Assembly: GCA_035325905.1 (NCBI GenBank)
Contig: DAOKYY010000005.1
Span: 24,036 to 88,035 of the forward strand
Length of the DNA stretch: 64,000 bases
Direction of reading: 5' to 3'
Source of the DNA: DYGX01 sp035325905
Lineage (GTDB): Bacteria > Chloroflexota > Anaerolineae > Aggregatilineales > Aggregatilineaceae
Notes under the pieces: model-generated
The model's database searches: none
What the model saw: the letters and a program-made list of their open reading frames with translations, nothing else
What the model was told of the DNA's origin: nothing
In this document: positions 36,721 through 47,708 of the stretch, piece by piece
Layout of the letters: the number at the start of each line of letters is the position of its first letter
Position numbering within the stretch: position 1 is the stretch's first letter
Made by a program: the position numbers and the translations under genes

Positions 36721-38004
36721 TTAGTCCTGAATGGCCGGAACGGTCGCCGGGTCTCCGGCGACGGCGTCGGTCAGCGAGGCGAAGACCCACGCCTGCGCAC
36801 CGTCATCCGGCAGCGTAATCCGGTACCAGTCGCCCGCCGCGTTGGCCCCCTGCACGAACATCAACTGGCCGAAATTGACGACGCCGATGATGTCGCTGCC
36901 GGTCGAGGGCTGCTCGCGCAGGTTCACCGTGCCGTCGCGCGCGATGATGCGCACGATGACCGGCAGCTCGGCGCGCACGTCGGCGCGCTCAGCCTCGACC
37001 GGCTCCCAGTCGGTGTGGCGCTCGCTGACGTCGCCGGTGTTCGTGACGCGCTCCAGCCGGCCGGTGCGCACTTCCTGCCGGTAGATGTCCCAGGTCGTGG
37101 TAGCGGCTTCCGGGTTGGTATCGCGCAGGTACGCGATCTGCGTCTGGTCGGGACTCCACAGCGGCTCGCGCTCGGCAATGCCCGGCGTCTGCGTGATGTT
37201 GCGCGCGTTGCTCGTCGGGTTGCACTCCGCGCCACTCAGGATGCACTCCGCCGGCATCACAAACACGTCGGCGGTCTCGCCCTCGGTCACGTAGGCGATC
37301 CACTCCCCGTCAGGACTCCAGCGCGGCGTCATGCCAATCGCGACCCGCGTCTCGGTCTCGGACGTCAGGTCGAGCGCGCGGATTTCCCAGCGGACGTCGC
37401 TGGCGGTGATGACGTAGCGATTGTAGAGCAGGTAGCGGCCGGTCGGGTCGAACGTCACCCGCCCAATATCGTCCTGGAAGTCGGTCAACTGTGTCGTTTC
37501 GTCGCTGGCGAAGTCGTACAGATAGAGATTGTAATGCTCGCCGCCCCGGTTCGAGTAGATCACGAGCTGCTCGCCATCGGGACTCCAGCCGCCGACGTAG
37601 TCCTGATAGGCGCCATCATTCGGGATCAGCTCGCTGGCGCCTGCCGTCACGACGTCGTAAAGGTGAATCGTCGCGGTGCGATTGGGCGCGTGCCAGTCGG
37701 TCGGCGCGCCGCCGCCGCAGATGCGGGTGTAGACCACCTGCCGCCGATCGCGGCTCCAGACGCCATCGCGCAGCCAGCAGCCGGATTCGGACTCTTCGAC
37801 GAGCACCGTCTTGTCGGACCCGTCGGCGCGCATCGCGTACAGCCCGCCGTCGTCGCCGACCAGCAGCCGCCCTGGTGGAACAGGCAGGCTCTCGCCGTCC
37901 TGCGCGTGGAGCGTGCGGGGCGCTGGAGCTAGCAGCGCGGCGAAGGTGAGACTGGCGATCAGGCTGGCGATCAACAGGGTGAACCGGAGTCGTTCGAGGG
38001 CCAT
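36721..38004 (-). CDS. Secreted TolB/PD40-like beta-propeller protein with C-terminal SH3 domain
   Basis: This is a 427-residue protein. An N-terminal signal peptide (residues ~1-35) with a hydrophobic core ends in an APRTLHAQD-type cleavage region. Residues ~40-340 contain repeated WSPDG/WSRD and DPTG motifs of PD40/TolB-type beta-propeller blades. Residues ~360-425 form a bacterial SH3 (SH3b) domain with DGTVNLREQPS and WYRI. Such proteins act outside the membrane, with SH3b often binding cell-wall or peptide ligands. ATG 38004 has GGAGAG about 6 bases upstream. The gene has its own promoter (38072-38100) and terminator, so it is monocistronic. No enzymatic motif was seen. Confidence 0.82.
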   Translation of the reverse strand: MALERLRFTLLIASLIASLTFAALLAPAPRTLHAQDGESLPVPPGRLLVGDDGGLYAMRADGSDKTVLVEESESGCWLRDGVWSRDRRQVVYTRICGGGAPTDWHAPNRTATIHLYDVVTAGASELIPNDGAYQDYVGGWSPDGEQLVIYSNRGGEHYNLYLYDFASDETTQLTDFQDDIGRVTFDPTGRYLLYNRYVITASDVRWEIRALDLTSETETRVAIGMTPRWSPDGEWIAYVTEGETADVFVMPAECILSGAECNPTSNARNITQTPGIAEREPLWSPDQTQIAYLRDTNPEAATTTWDIYRQEVRTGRLERVTNTGDVSERHTDWEPVEAERADVRAELPVIVRIIARDGTVNLREQPSTGSDIIGVVNFGQLMFVQGANAAGDWYRITLPDDGAQAWVFASLTDAVAGDPATVPAIQD

Positions 38005-38071
38005 AGCACTCTCCATCAGATGGCGGTGGCCGGTGCAGGCCGGCAGGGTCCAGCCGGTAGGCGGCGCCACT

Positions 38072-38100
38072 GTTATGACCTGTCGCGTCGCGGATGTCAA
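38072..38100 (-). promoter_or_regulatory. Promoter of the beta-propeller/SH3 gene
   Basis: Minus strand TTGACA (38095-38100), 17 bases, CATAAC (38072-38077). The -35 is a perfect consensus. The leader would be about 60 bases. Confidence 0.65.
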
Positions 38101-38168
38101 GGGCGATCCGTACTACGTGAGCGGGCGGTCAGGCACGCGCCAGGCAAGCGTCGGGGCGGCGAGGCAGG

Positions 38169-38197
38169 TTGACGGACAGGCGTGGACGGGGTATGTT
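38169..38197 (+). promoter_or_regulatory. Promoter of ppdK; remainder of the 438-bp divergent gap
   Basis: TTGACG (38169-38174), 17 bases, TATGTT (38192-38197). It gives a leader of about 240 bases before ppdK. The gap 38005-38442 also holds the divergent promoter at 38072-38100. Within the leader I see only short GC-rich inverted stretches and no intrinsic terminator. Confidence 0.55.
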
Positions 38198-38442
38198 TGT
38201 GCGGGCGTGACACCCGTCATGCAGTCTGGTGAGTTAATTCACTGGCGCAGCCGCGCGCCGGGCGTCAAAATTACCCCGGTTTGCGCCGGGCGCGTCGCCG
38301 GTGGACAGCCCGACGACGGGGGTGCACGAACCCCTCGTGGACGTTCAAACACGCTCAACTCGCGTTCATCGAACACCCATTGTGATCGTGTCCATCTGTT
38401 CCCACAGGAACCGTACCTCAGTTAGATCAGGAGAGAACGTGC

Positions 38443-41139
38443 ATGGCTAAAAAGTGGGTCTATGCGTTTGAAGAGGGCAACGCCAGCATGCGTAACCTGC
38501 TGGGCGGCAAGGGCGCCAACCTCGCCGAAATGACCAGCATCGGGCTGCCTGTTCCGCCCGGCTTTACTGTTACGACGGAAGCGTGCAACGCCTATTATGA
38601 CGGGGGCGAGAAGTTCCCGGAGGGGATGTGGGACGAGGTGCTGGAGCACCTGGAAGCGCTGGGCCAGAAGCTGGGGCGCAAGTTCGGCGACGACGACAAC
38701 CCGCTGCTCGTCTCGGTCCGCTCCGGCGCGCGCGAGTCGATGCCCGGCATGATGGACACAATTCTCAACCTCGGCCTGACCCCCGCCGGGGTGGAGCACA
38801 TGGGCGAGAAGTTCGGCGATATGCGCTTCGCCTGGGACCTGTATCGCCGCCTGATCCAGATGTTCGGCAAGGTCGTGCTGGACGTTCCGGGCGAGCCGTT
38901 CGAGGAGATCATCGCCGACATCCGCAAGCAGTATGGCGCCTCGACGGACGCTGGTATTCCGGCGGAGGGCTGGAAGAAGGCCGCCGAGGAATTCAAGGCG
39001 CTGGTCGAGCGTCACACCGGCCATCCTTTCCCCGAAGACCCGTTCGAACAGCTTCGCCTGGGCGTTGAGGCCGTCTTCAAGAGCTGGAACGGCAAGCGCG
39101 CCCGCGACTATCGCAACAATTTCGGCTACCCGCACGACTGGGGCACGGCGGTCAACGTGCAGACGATGGTCTACGGCAACTTCGCGGATGGCTCCAGCGG
39201 CACCGGCGTCGCGTTTACGCGCAACCCTGCCACCGGCGAAGACACGTTCTACGGCGAATACCTGCTCAATGCGCAGGGCGAGGACGTGGTGTCCGGCGCC
39301 CGCACGCCGAGCAATGTCGCCCACCTGGCGGACGAGATCCCCTCGGCCTACCAGGAGCTGCTGGGCGTCGCGGACACGCTGGAGAAGCACTACCGCGAGA
39401 TGCAGGACATCGAGTTTACGATCGAGTCCGGCAAGCTGTGGATGCTTCAGACCCGCAGCGGCAAGCGCACCGCGTCGTCGGCGGTGAAGATCGCCGTCGA
39501 GATGGTGAACGAGGGCCTGATCACGAAGGAAGAGGCCGTCGCGCGCATCAACGACGACATGATCAACCAGCTTCTACACCCGCGCTTTGACCCGGACGCG
39601 CTCAAGCGCGCCAAGCCGCTGGCGAAGGGCCTCAACGCCTCGCCCGGCGCGGCGGTTGGCAAGGTCTATTTCGACGCCGATACCGCCGAGGAAAAGTCGA
39701 AAGCCGGCGAAGCCGTGATCCTGGTCCGGCCGTTAACCGAGCCGGACGACGTGCACGGGATGCTCGCCGCGAAGGGTATTCTGACGGCCGAGGGTGGCGC
39801 GACAAGCCACGCCGCGGTGGTCGCTCGCCAGCTTGGCAAGCCGTGCGTCGCCGGGGCGGGAGATGTCGATATCAATCTTGAGGCGCGTCGCTTCCGCGTG
39901 GGCGATGTGACTGTCAACGAAGGCGACGTGATTTCGCTGAACGGCGCGACTGGCACCGTCTACCTGGGCGAAATCCCGGTGGTGGTCCCCGATTTTGAGG
40001 AGCAGCACGAGCTGCGCGCCATCCTCGGCTGGGCCGACGAAGTCCGCCGCCTGATGGTGTGGGCCAACGCCGATACCCCGGACCAGGCCGCCCGCGCGCG
40101 GCGCTATGGCGCGCAGGGCATTGGCCTGTGCCGCACCGAGCACATGTTCATGGGCGACCGCACCGAGGTCTTCCAGAGCTACATTCTGGCGGACACCGAC
40201 GAGCAGAAGCAGGCGGCGCTCGACAAGATGCTGCCGCTTCAGCGCGACGATTTCCACGGCATCTTCCAGGCGATGGACGGTCTGCCCGTCGTCATCCGCC
40301 TGCTGGACCCGCCGCTGCATGAATTTCTGCCCAGCCGCGAGGAGCTGATGGTGGAAGTGGCGCTCGGCAAGGAGCGCGGCCAGGATGTCTCGGAGCAGGA
40401 AGCCCTGCTGCACAAAGCCGTCGAGCTGGCGGAGTTCAACCCGATGCTCGGCCTGCGCGGCGTCCGCCTGGGCGTGATGATGCCTGACGTCAACCGGATG
40501 CAGGTCCGCGCGATCTTCGAGGCCGCCTGCGACGCGCTGGCGGAAGGCGTGGACGTGCACGCCGAAGTGATGATCCCGCTGACGGCGCACGTCAACGAGC
40601 TGAAGTTCCTGCAAACGCTGCTCGAAAAGGAAGCGCAGCAGGTCATGGCCGAAAAGAGTCGCCAGGTGTCGTACAAGTTCGGCACGATGATCGAGATTCC
40701 ACGCGCCGCGCTGGTGGCGGACGAGATCGCCGGGCTGGCCGAGTTCTTCAGCTTCGGCACCAACGACCTGACGCAAATGACCTTCGGCCTGAGCCGCGAC
40801 GACGCCGAGCGCCACTTCCTGTTGCAATATGTCGAGCAGGAAATCCTGCCGAAGAACCCGTTCCAGACGATCGACCGTGACGGCGTCGGCCAGCTCATGC
40901 AGATGGCGGTCGAGCGCGGGCGCGGCGCGCGGCCCAGCCTGGAAATTGGCATCTGTGGCGAGCATGGCGGCGACCCGAACTCGATTGAGTTCTGCCACCA
41001 GATCGGCCTCAACTACGTGAGCTGCTCGCCGTTCCGCGTCCCGGTGGCGCGGCTGGCGGCGGCGCACGCGGCGCTGGTCGAGCGCGGCTGGCAGCGCCTG
41101 GGCGAGCTGGGCGTCAAAGACCCGGCCCGCGCGAACTAG
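38443..41139 (+). CDS. ppdK: Pyruvate, phosphate dikinase
   Basis: This 898-residue enzyme interconverts pyruvate, ATP and phosphate with PEP, AMP and pyrophosphate. The N-terminal ATP-grasp region starts KWVYAFEEGNASMRNLLGGK. The swinging-domain phospho-His lies in GGATSHAAVVARQLGKPCV at about residue 456, and the C-terminal PEP-binding barrel has CGEHGGDP near 838. Length matches the usual 870-900. ATG 38443 has CAGGAG about 8 bases upstream. A bidirectional terminator separates it from convergent pckA. Together with pckA and nearby mdh it covers the PEP-pyruvate-oxaloacetate node; direction of flux cannot be read. Confidence 0.97.
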   Translation: MAKKWVYAFEEGNASMRNLLGGKGANLAEMTSIGLPVPPGFTVTTEACNAYYDGGEKFPEGMWDEVLEHLEALGQKLGRKFGDDDNPLLVSVRSGARESMPGMMDTILNLGLTPAGVEHMGEKFGDMRFAWDLYRRLIQMFGKVVLDVPGEPFEEIIADIRKQYGASTDAGIPAEGWKKAAEEFKALVERHTGHPFPEDPFEQLRLGVEAVFKSWNGKRARDYRNNFGYPHDWGTAVNVQTMVYGNFADGSSGTGVAFTRNPATGEDTFYGEYLLNAQGEDVVSGARTPSNVAHLADEIPSAYQELLGVADTLEKHYREMQDIEFTIESGKLWMLQTRSGKRTASSAVKIAVEMVNEGLITKEEAVARINDDMINQLLHPRFDPDALKRAKPLAKGLNASPGAAVGKVYFDADTAEEKSKAGEAVILVRPLTEPDDVHGMLAAKGILTAEGGATSHAAVVARQLGKPCVAGAGDVDINLEARRFRVGDVTVNEGDVISLNGATGTVYLGEIPVVVPDFEEQHELRAILGWADEVRRLMVWANADTPDQAARARRYGAQGIGLCRTEHMFMGDRTEVFQSYILADTDEQKQAALDKMLPLQRDDFHGIFQAMDGLPVVIRLLDPPLHEFLPSREELMVEVALGKERGQDVSEQEALLHKAVELAEFNPMLGLRGVRLGVMMPDVNRMQVRAIFEAACDALAEGVDVHAEVMIPLTAHVNELKFLQTLLEKEAQQVMAEKSRQVSYKFGTMIEIPRAALVADEIAGLAEFFSFGTNDLTQMTFGLSRDDAERHFLLQYVEQEILPKNPFQTIDRDGVGQLMQMAVERGRGARPSLEIGICGEHGGDPNSIEFCHQIGLNYVSCSPFRVPVARLAAAHAALVERGWQRLGELGVKDPARAN

Positions 41140-41168
41140 CGCATCATCGCAACTTTTACCCGACATGC

Positions 41169-41201
41169 AAAGGGACCGCCCCAGCCGGAGCGGTCCCTTT
41201 T
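41169..41201. terminator. Bidirectional terminator between ppdK and pckA
   Basis: AAAGGGACCGC (41169-41179) and GCGGTCCCTTT (41190-41200) are exact complements with a 10-base loop. T-runs follow the stem on both strands, as expected between convergent genes. Confidence 0.85.
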
Positions 41202-41232
41202 GGTTTGAAGCCGGGCTTGAGGGCAGCCGGGG

Positions 41233-42840
<1,608 letters not shown>

Positions 42841-42876
42841 TGGACTCCTCCTGGTGGGACCACCCGCAGAGAGTGA

Positions 42877-42896
42877 ACGACCATCAACGACCATCA
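42877..42896. repeat. Tandem 10-bp direct repeat in the pckA leader
   Basis: ACGACCATCA occurs twice without a gap (42877-42886, 42887-42896). It lies downstream of the predicted pckA transcription start, about 37 bases before the ATG. It could be a regulator site or a translation-level element. Confidence 0.5.
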
Positions 42897-42947
42897 AAGC
42901 GTGCCGCCCGGTCATGTGGCTGCGCGTGCTACCGGTTTGATGTCCTG

Positions 42948-42977
42948 AGTTTACCGAAGGTGTTTCGCGAATGGCAA
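42948..42977 (-). promoter_or_regulatory. Promoter of pckA
   Basis: Minus strand TTGCCA (42972-42977), 18 bases, TAAACT (42948-42953). The leader would be about 100 bases and contains the tandem ACGACCATCA repeat. The -35 overlaps sequence just upstream of the histidine phosphatase stop. Confidence 0.5.
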
Positions 42978-42985
42978 CAGGCGGG

Positions 42986-43618
42986 CTACCACGTCTCGCC
43001 GAGCGGCAGGTCGTCCAGGTGAGGCGCCAGGCCGACCGCGACCGGTTCCCACGGCGCGCCGGGCGCGGTCTGTTCCAGAACGGTGAGCGAGGTGTTGGAC
43101 AGGCTGGGGCGTTCGATCGGGCCGAGCAGGCTCTCGATCAACATGCCGAGCGTTCCCCCGTGGCTGACGATGCCAATCGTGCCGCCGGGGTGCCGCGCAG
43201 TGATGTCGTCGAACGCGGCGCGGGCGCGGGCCTGGAGATCGCGCCGCGACTCGCCGTTGGGGATCGGCATGTTATACCAGTTCGCCTGGTAGGCCGCGAA
43301 CCGCTCCGCGTCCCAGGCTTCGACCTCGACGCGGCTCAGCCCCTGCCAGTCTCCCAGGTCTACTTCGCGCAGCCGCTCGTCGGTCAGGACCGGCAGCCTC
43401 AGCGCGTCCGCGATGGCCTGCGCGGACTGTCGGGCGCGCGGCAGCGGGCTGCTGTAGAGCACGTCGATGCGCTGCGGCTGCGCCGCGAGGTATGTCGCCA
43501 GGGCGCGGGCCTGCGCCAGCCCGGCATCGTTGAGCGGAACGGGCGCGTTGCCCTGCCAGCGCCCGGTCGCGTTCCAGTCCGTTTCGCCGTGGCGAATCAG
43601 CAGCGCGCGTGTCGTCAT
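42986..43618 (-). CDS. Histidine phosphatase family protein (phosphoglycerate-mutase-like)
   Basis: This is a 210-residue protein of the histidine phosphatase superfamily. The phospho-His is in LLIRHGETDWN (His10), the second catalytic His in VSHGGTLG near 161, and the family REVDLGDWQGLS segment lies near 87. Substrates range from phosphoglycerate to alpha-ribazole phosphate and cannot be assigned. ATG 43618 has GGAGAA about 10 bases upstream; the longer frame to 43756 would run into the metallophosphatase gene. It starts 22 bases after that gene's stop, so the two are likely co-transcribed. Confidence 0.9.
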   Translation of the reverse strand: MTTRALLIRHGETDWNATGRWQGNAPVPLNDAGLAQARALATYLAAQPQRIDVLYSSPLPRARQSAQAIADALRLPVLTDERLREVDLGDWQGLSRVEVEAWDAERFAAYQANWYNMPIPNGESRRDLQARARAAFDDITARHPGGTIGIVSHGGTLGMLIESLLGPIERPSLSNTSLTVLEQTAPGAPWEPVAVGLAPHLDDLPLGETW

Positions 43619-43640
43619 GGAATTGGCGTTCTCCGCAAGG

Positions 43641-44639
43641 TCAGCGCGGGTCAGCGGCCAGCGGTCGCAGGCCGCCGAGCAGGTCTTCGACGGTGGCGAC
43701 AGGGCGGCGCGCGCAGTCGAGCAGCAGATATTCGCCTGCGCGCGGGGGGTTGGCATGGGCAGCGGTCGAGACGCGCAGGTGATACCCGTTGACGACCTGG
43801 TGCCCGCCGCGCGTCGGGATGTGCCCGCTGACCATCATCCGCTGCGGCGCGGGCGCGTCCACCGAGAGCGCGTCGAGGAAGGTCCGGCACACGTTGTCGT
43901 AGGCTTTGCCGGTCAGCCCGGCCTCGTTCTGCGTGAACAGCGCGCCCCATAGCGTCTGGAAGGCGCGGTCCTGCTGGCTGATCAGGAACCCGCGCAGCAG
44001 GTGCGGGTAGCGCGGGTCGCGCTCGCCTTGCGCGGCCAGGTAGCGGAACGCCAGCTCCGGGTACGGCACCCCGTGCAGCGCGTAATATTGGTCGTAGATG
44101 CCGCCGAGGTCATCTACCCCCGCCAGGACATGGTCGGCGTCCGCCAGCAGCGCGTCGTGATCAAAGGCGCGCAGCGTGGCGGCGTATTGCACGACCTCCG
44201 CCGCTGGCCCGGCGTGCCCCAGCAGAACACCGGCAGCCGTGCGGGCGTAAAAAGGCAGGCGGCGGAAGAAGCTCAGCACGGCCTCGCGGTGCTCGCCCAG
44301 CGCGTGCTCGAAGCGCGGCGTGAACTCGCGCTCCCCTTTGGCGAGCGTGACGCCGTAAATATGCGGCATTTCGTGATTGCCGAGCAGCATGATCACGGTG
44401 TCGGGGCCGAGGTCTGCCTGAAGCTGCATCACGTCGAGGACCATGCTGAGGCTGGCGTCGCCGTCCGGCGGCCCGTAGCTGTGGATCAAGTCGCCCAGCA
44501 GAATCAGCCGCTGAACTTCGCCGCGCGCGTAGCGATCCTGGAAATGCGCCAGGCAGCGGTCGAAGGCGGCGCGGTCGCCGTGCAGATCGGTGACGATCAT
44601 TGCGACGCCGCCGGTCAGATTGAGAAAACGGTCAGGCAT
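43641..44639 (-). CDS. Calcineurin-like metallophosphoesterase
   Basis: This is a 332-residue protein with the metallophosphatase metal motifs in order: DLHGD (Asp18, His20), LLGDLIHSYG (Asp50), GNHE (Asn88-His89), GHAG and GHIPT. It resembles PPP-type serine/threonine or bis(5'-nucleosyl)-tetraphosphatase enzymes, but the substrate cannot be read. ATG 44639 lies 49 bases after a candidate minus-strand -10 box. There is no clear ribosome site. It is the first gene of a two-gene unit with the histidine phosphatase and diverges from mdh. Confidence 0.9.
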   Translation of the reverse strand: MPDRFLNLTGGVAMIVTDLHGDRAAFDRCLAHFQDRYARGEVQRLILLGDLIHSYGPPDGDASLSMVLDVMQLQADLGPDTVIMLLGNHEMPHIYGVTLAKGEREFTPRFEHALGEHREAVLSFFRRLPFYARTAAGVLLGHAGPAAEVVQYAATLRAFDHDALLADADHVLAGVDDLGGIYDQYYALHGVPYPELAFRYLAAQGERDPRYPHLLRGFLISQQDRAFQTLWGALFTQNEAGLTGKAYDNVCRTFLDALSVDAPAPQRMMVSGHIPTRGGHQVVNGYHLRVSTAAHANPPRAGEYLLLDCARRPVATVEDLLGGLRPLAADPR

Positions 44640-44687
44640 AGTGGCGGTCGATCAGGTGAATCTCACAACGCGGCGAAAACCGGACTG

Positions 44688-44715
44688 AGTATACCACATG
44701 CGCCTGCTGGGCCAA
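44688..44715 (-). promoter_or_regulatory. Promoter of the metallophosphatase-histidine phosphatase pair
   Basis: Minus strand TTGGCC (44710-44715), 16 bases, TATACT (44688-44693). It lies about 50 bases before ATG 44639, back to back with the mdh promoter. Confidence 0.6.
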
Positions 44716-44741
44716 GCGTGGAGCGCGCCGGGTAGAGATGC

Positions 44742-44747
44742 TATAAT
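44742..44747 (+). promoter_or_regulatory. Extended -10 promoter of mdh
   Basis: A perfect TATAAT is preceded by TGC, making an extended -10 element. The -35 region is weak, as is common with this class. Transcription start would be near 44754 with a leader of about 46 bases. Confidence 0.65.
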
Positions 44748-44799
44748 CGGGCTGTCGCACCTGGAACTGTTGTTTTTGTTCACATTGAGGAGACTCCCC

Positions 44800-45786
44800 A
44801 TGAAAAACCCGATTCGCGTGGCCGTGACGGGCGGCGCGGGCCAGATCGGCTATAGCCTGCTGTTTCGCCTGGCGAGCGGCGAAACGTTTGGCGCGGATCA
44901 GCCGGTGATCCTGCAAGTGCTCGAAATCCCGGAAGCGGCCGAGGCGCTGCGCGGCGTGGTGATGGAGCTGGCGGACTGCGCGTTTCCGCTATTGCACGAT
45001 GTCGTCGCCACCAGCGACGAGAAGACCGCCTTCCGCGACGCCCGCTGGGCCATTCTGGTCGGCGGCAAGCCGCGCGGCAAAGGCCAGGAGCGCGCCGACG
45101 TGATCAAGGATAACGCTCCGATTTTCGTCACGCAGGGCCGCGCGATCAACGATTACGCCGCGCCGGATATCCGCGTGCTGGTCGTCGCCAACCCCTGCAA
45201 CACCAACGCTCTGATCGCGATGAAAAGCGCGCCCGATGTGCCCGCCGACCGCTGGATGGCGATGACGCGCCTGGACCAGAACCGCGCGCAGACGCAGCTC
45301 GCGCAGAAGGCGGGCGTGCCGGTCAGCGAGGTGACGAACCTGGCCGTCTGGGGCAACCACAGCCCGACGATGTACCCTGACTTTGAGCACGCGCGCATCG
45401 GCGGGCGGCCCGCGACGGAGGTCATCACCGACCGCGCCTGGCTGGAAGGTGACTTCCTGAAGATTGTCCAGCAGCGCGGCAAGGAGATCATCGACGCGCG
45501 CGGCAAGAGCAGCGCCGCCAGCGCGGCCAACGCCGCGATTAACCACATCCAAAGCCTGCTGCATCCCACGCCGGAAGGCGACTGGTTCAGCGGCGCGATC
45601 TACGCGGCGGGCAATCCCTACGGCGTGCCGGGCGACCTGATCTTCTCGTTCCCGCTGCGCAGCACCGGCAGCGGCGTGCGGATGGTCGAGGGGCTGGAAC
45701 TGAGCGATTACGCGCGCCAGAAACTGGCCGTGACCACCGACGAGCTGCGCGAGGAGCGCGACGCAGTCGCCGAGCTGCTCAAATAG
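44800..45786 (+). CDS. mdh: NAD-dependent malate dehydrogenase (group 2 / cytosolic-like)
   Basis: This 328-residue enzyme interconverts malate and oxaloacetate. The Rossmann motif is [11 protein letters not shown] (about residues 11-21), the substrate loop [11 protein letters not shown] has the discriminating Arg, the Asp/Arg pair is in TRLDQNRA, and the catalytic His is in GNHSPT near 187. The length and the [10 protein letters not shown] segment match group 2 MDH rather than the LDH-like MDH of some Chloroflexi. ATG 44800 has GAGGAG about 9 bases upstream; a longer frame to 44698 would run through the promoter. A strong terminator follows, so it is monocistronic. Confidence 0.95.
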   Translation: MKNPIRVAVTGGAGQIGYSLLFRLASGETFGADQPVILQVLEIPEAAEALRGVVMELADCAFPLLHDVVATSDEKTAFRDARWAILVGGKPRGKGQERADVIKDNAPIFVTQGRAINDYAAPDIRVLVVANPCNTNALIAMKSAPDVPADRWMAMTRLDQNRAQTQLAQKAGVPVSEVTNLAVWGNHSPTMYPDFEHARIGGRPATEVITDRAWLEGDFLKIVQQRGKEIIDARGKSSAASAANAAINHIQSLLHPTPEGDWFSGAIYAAGNPYGVPGDLIFSFPLRSTGSGVRMVEGLELSDYARQKLAVTTDELREERDAVAELLK

Positions 45787-45813
45787 CGGCGGCTTGGCAA
45801 GCACGATCCGAAG

Positions 45814-45850
45814 AAGAGCGGCGCGAGATCGGGTTCCGCGCCGCTCTTTT
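45814..45850 (+). terminator. Intrinsic terminator after mdh
   Basis: AAGAGCGGCGCG (45814-45825) and CGCGCCGCTCTT (45837-45848) are exact complements with an 11-base loop, followed by TT to complete a T4 run. Confidence 0.85.
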
Positions 45851-45872
45851 GTGTGGAAAGGAACAGCCGTAA

Positions 45873-47507
45873 GTGACTCATGAACCGGCTGCCGTTCCCC
45901 GCCACGCGGGGTGGGGCGCTCGAACCGCCGCCGGAATGGCCCTGTTTGTCCTGGCGCTGACGCTGCTCGCTTCGCTGCGCTACTCGCCGCAGGTCTACTG
46001 GCAGGGGCGCGACGACGGCATCTACGCCTATGATGGCATGGTGCTGTATGCGGGTGGCGTGCTGTACCGCGATGCGTGGGAGAACAAGCCTCCCGGCGCG
46101 CTGTACACGATCGCGCTCGGCTACGCGCTGTTCGGCGTCAATCGCTGGGCGATCTGGGGCATCGAGCTGATCGTCGTCGCGGCCTCGGCGCTGGTTATGG
46201 CCGGGCTGATGGCGGCGGTCTTCCGGCGCGGAAGTGTGATCCTGGCCGGGACGGCGGCCTATATTCTGCTGGCGCGCCACCCGGACTTCGCCGCCGACGC
46301 TAATTTCACCGAGACCTACGCGCTGCTGCCGCAGGCGCTGGTCTTCGCGCTCGGCTATGCCTTCCTACGGCAGCCTTCGAACACGCGGGCGGCGGCGGTC
46401 GGGCTGAGCGCGGCGGCGGTCTTCCTGACGAAATACACGGCCATCGGCGCGGCGCTGATGCTGATCCCGGCGCTGGTCGTGGCGCGGCACCCGGTCGTGC
46501 GCGCGCCGGGCCGCTGGCGCTGGCTGGCGGCGATGGCCCTCGCCGGGCTGGTCCCGCTCGCGGCGGTGGCGGCTTACTTCTCCGCCCACGGGGTGTTGGC
46601 GACCGCCCTGGACGCGACTATCGTGCAGCCGGGCGCGTACCACGCCTGGGTCAGCGCCGAACCAGTTAGCGTCGCGGATATGCTCGTCCGCACGCTGTTC
46701 CTGAGCACCGTCCCGGCGGTGTTCGGGCCGCTGATCGTCTTCTGGGGCGTGGCGGCGATCCAGACGCTGCGCGGGCGTCCTGCGCCGGACGCCCCGCCCG
46801 CACACGCCGCCTCGGCGCGCGCGCTGGCGCTGTGGGCGCTGTTCGCGCTGGTGGCAGACCTGCTGCTGACCAACCTGACCGGGCGCGGCTACCGCCACTA
46901 CTACATCACGCCTGTTCCGGCGCTGGCGATCCTGATCGCGATCGGCGTGTCGTTCGTGCGGGCGGCGCGCTGGCCGCGCGCCCGGCCCCGCCTGCTGGCG
47001 CGCATCGCCTGGGCTTACCTGGTCGTGATGCTGATCTTCCGCCCGGCGCAGGACACGATCCGCAAATGGTCGTGGGCGGGCTGGGACCCCGGCGCGCCGG
47101 TGCGCGAGGACCCGGTGTCGCGGTATATCCGGGCGCACACCGCGCCCGGCGATCGTGTGCTGGTGTGGGGCGCGTCGAGCGACTACAATTTCCAGGCGCG
47201 CCGCTTCAGCCCGACCCGGTTTCACTACAGCTACCCGCTGCTGATCCCCGGCTACACCACCGAGGCGCAGCTGGCCGAGTTTCTGGACGATCTGGCGCGC
47301 AACCGCCCCGCGCTGATCGTGGACGCGGGGTGGTCGGATGGCGAGTGGGTTCCGCCGCTGGCGGCGGACGTGCGCGAGGCGTGGCGCGCGGAAAAGTGGC
47401 GGCGCGACACGCCCGATCTCGGCGCGGTCTACGCGTTTGTCGAGGCGCATTGCGCGCTGGAAACGACCATCGACCGCGTGTACCTCTACCGCTGCGCTTA
47501 CGACTGA
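45873..47507 (+). CDS. GT39/PMT_2-like membrane glycosyltransferase
   Basis: This is a 544-residue protein. A short head precedes the first helix, then the acidic first-loop motif GRDDGIYAYDG (about residues 44-54) and a later ENKPPGALY typical of PMT_2 proteins. About ten more helices follow, with a soluble C-terminal ~150 residues starting near 395. Such enzymes use polyprenyl-phosphate sugars at the extracytoplasmic face. The GTG start at 45873 has AAAGGA about 10 bases upstream. A terminator follows. It lies 22 kb from the main GT39 island and may serve another acceptor. Confidence 0.8.
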   Translation: MTHEPAAVPRHAGWGARTAAGMALFVLALTLLASLRYSPQVYWQGRDDGIYAYDGMVLYAGGVLYRDAWENKPPGALYTIALGYALFGVNRWAIWGIELIVVAASALVMAGLMAAVFRRGSVILAGTAAYILLARHPDFAADANFTETYALLPQALVFALGYAFLRQPSNTRAAAVGLSAAAVFLTKYTAIGAALMLIPALVVARHPVVRAPGRWRWLAAMALAGLVPLAAVAAYFSAHGVLATALDATIVQPGAYHAWVSAEPVSVADMLVRTLFLSTVPAVFGPLIVFWGVAAIQTLRGRPAPDAPPAHAASARALALWALFALVADLLLTNLTGRGYRHYYITPVPALAILIAIGVSFVRAARWPRARPRLLARIAWAYLVVMLIFRPAQDTIRKWSWAGWDPGAPVREDPVSRYIRAHTAPGDRVLVWGASSDYNFQARRFSPTRFHYSYPLLIPGYTTEAQLAEFLDDLARNRPALIVDAGWSDGEWVPPLAADVREAWRAEKWRRDTPDLGAVYAFVEAHCALETTIDRVYLYRCAYD

Positions 47508-47530
47508 TTTCGATGCGGCTCCTGCGCTGG

Positions 47531-47563
47531 ACGCCCTGGCCCGCAACCGCGCCGGGGCGTTTT
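47531..47563 (+). terminator. Intrinsic terminator after the GT39 gene
   Basis: ACGCCCTGGC (47531-47540) pairs with GCCGGGGCGT (47551-47560), with one G-T pair and a 10-base loop, followed by TTT to complete a T4 run. Confidence 0.7.
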
Positions 47564-47619
47564 GCGTAAAAAGGGTAGCGTGCGCGCAACGCAGCCTATC
47601 AAAAAATTAAACAGGACTA

Positions 47620-47650
47620 TTGACTTCTTCAAGGAGAAGGCTTATATAGT
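47620..47650 (+). promoter_or_regulatory. Promoter of the MFS gene, possibly MerR-controlled
   Basis: TTGACT (47620-47625) can pair with TATATA at 17 bp or TATAGT at 19 bp. The spacer holds an imperfect dyad, CTTCTTCA/AGGAGAAG (47624-47639; 6 of 8 pairs). A 19-bp spacer with a central dyad is the layout of MerR-family promoters, which often control drug exporters. The local sequence is much more AT-rich than its surroundings. Confidence 0.5.
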
Positions 47651-47708
47651 ATGATATTCATCTGAACTCATCGGGATCACCGTCGCGTGAGGAGAGGCTA
47701 TCGCGCTC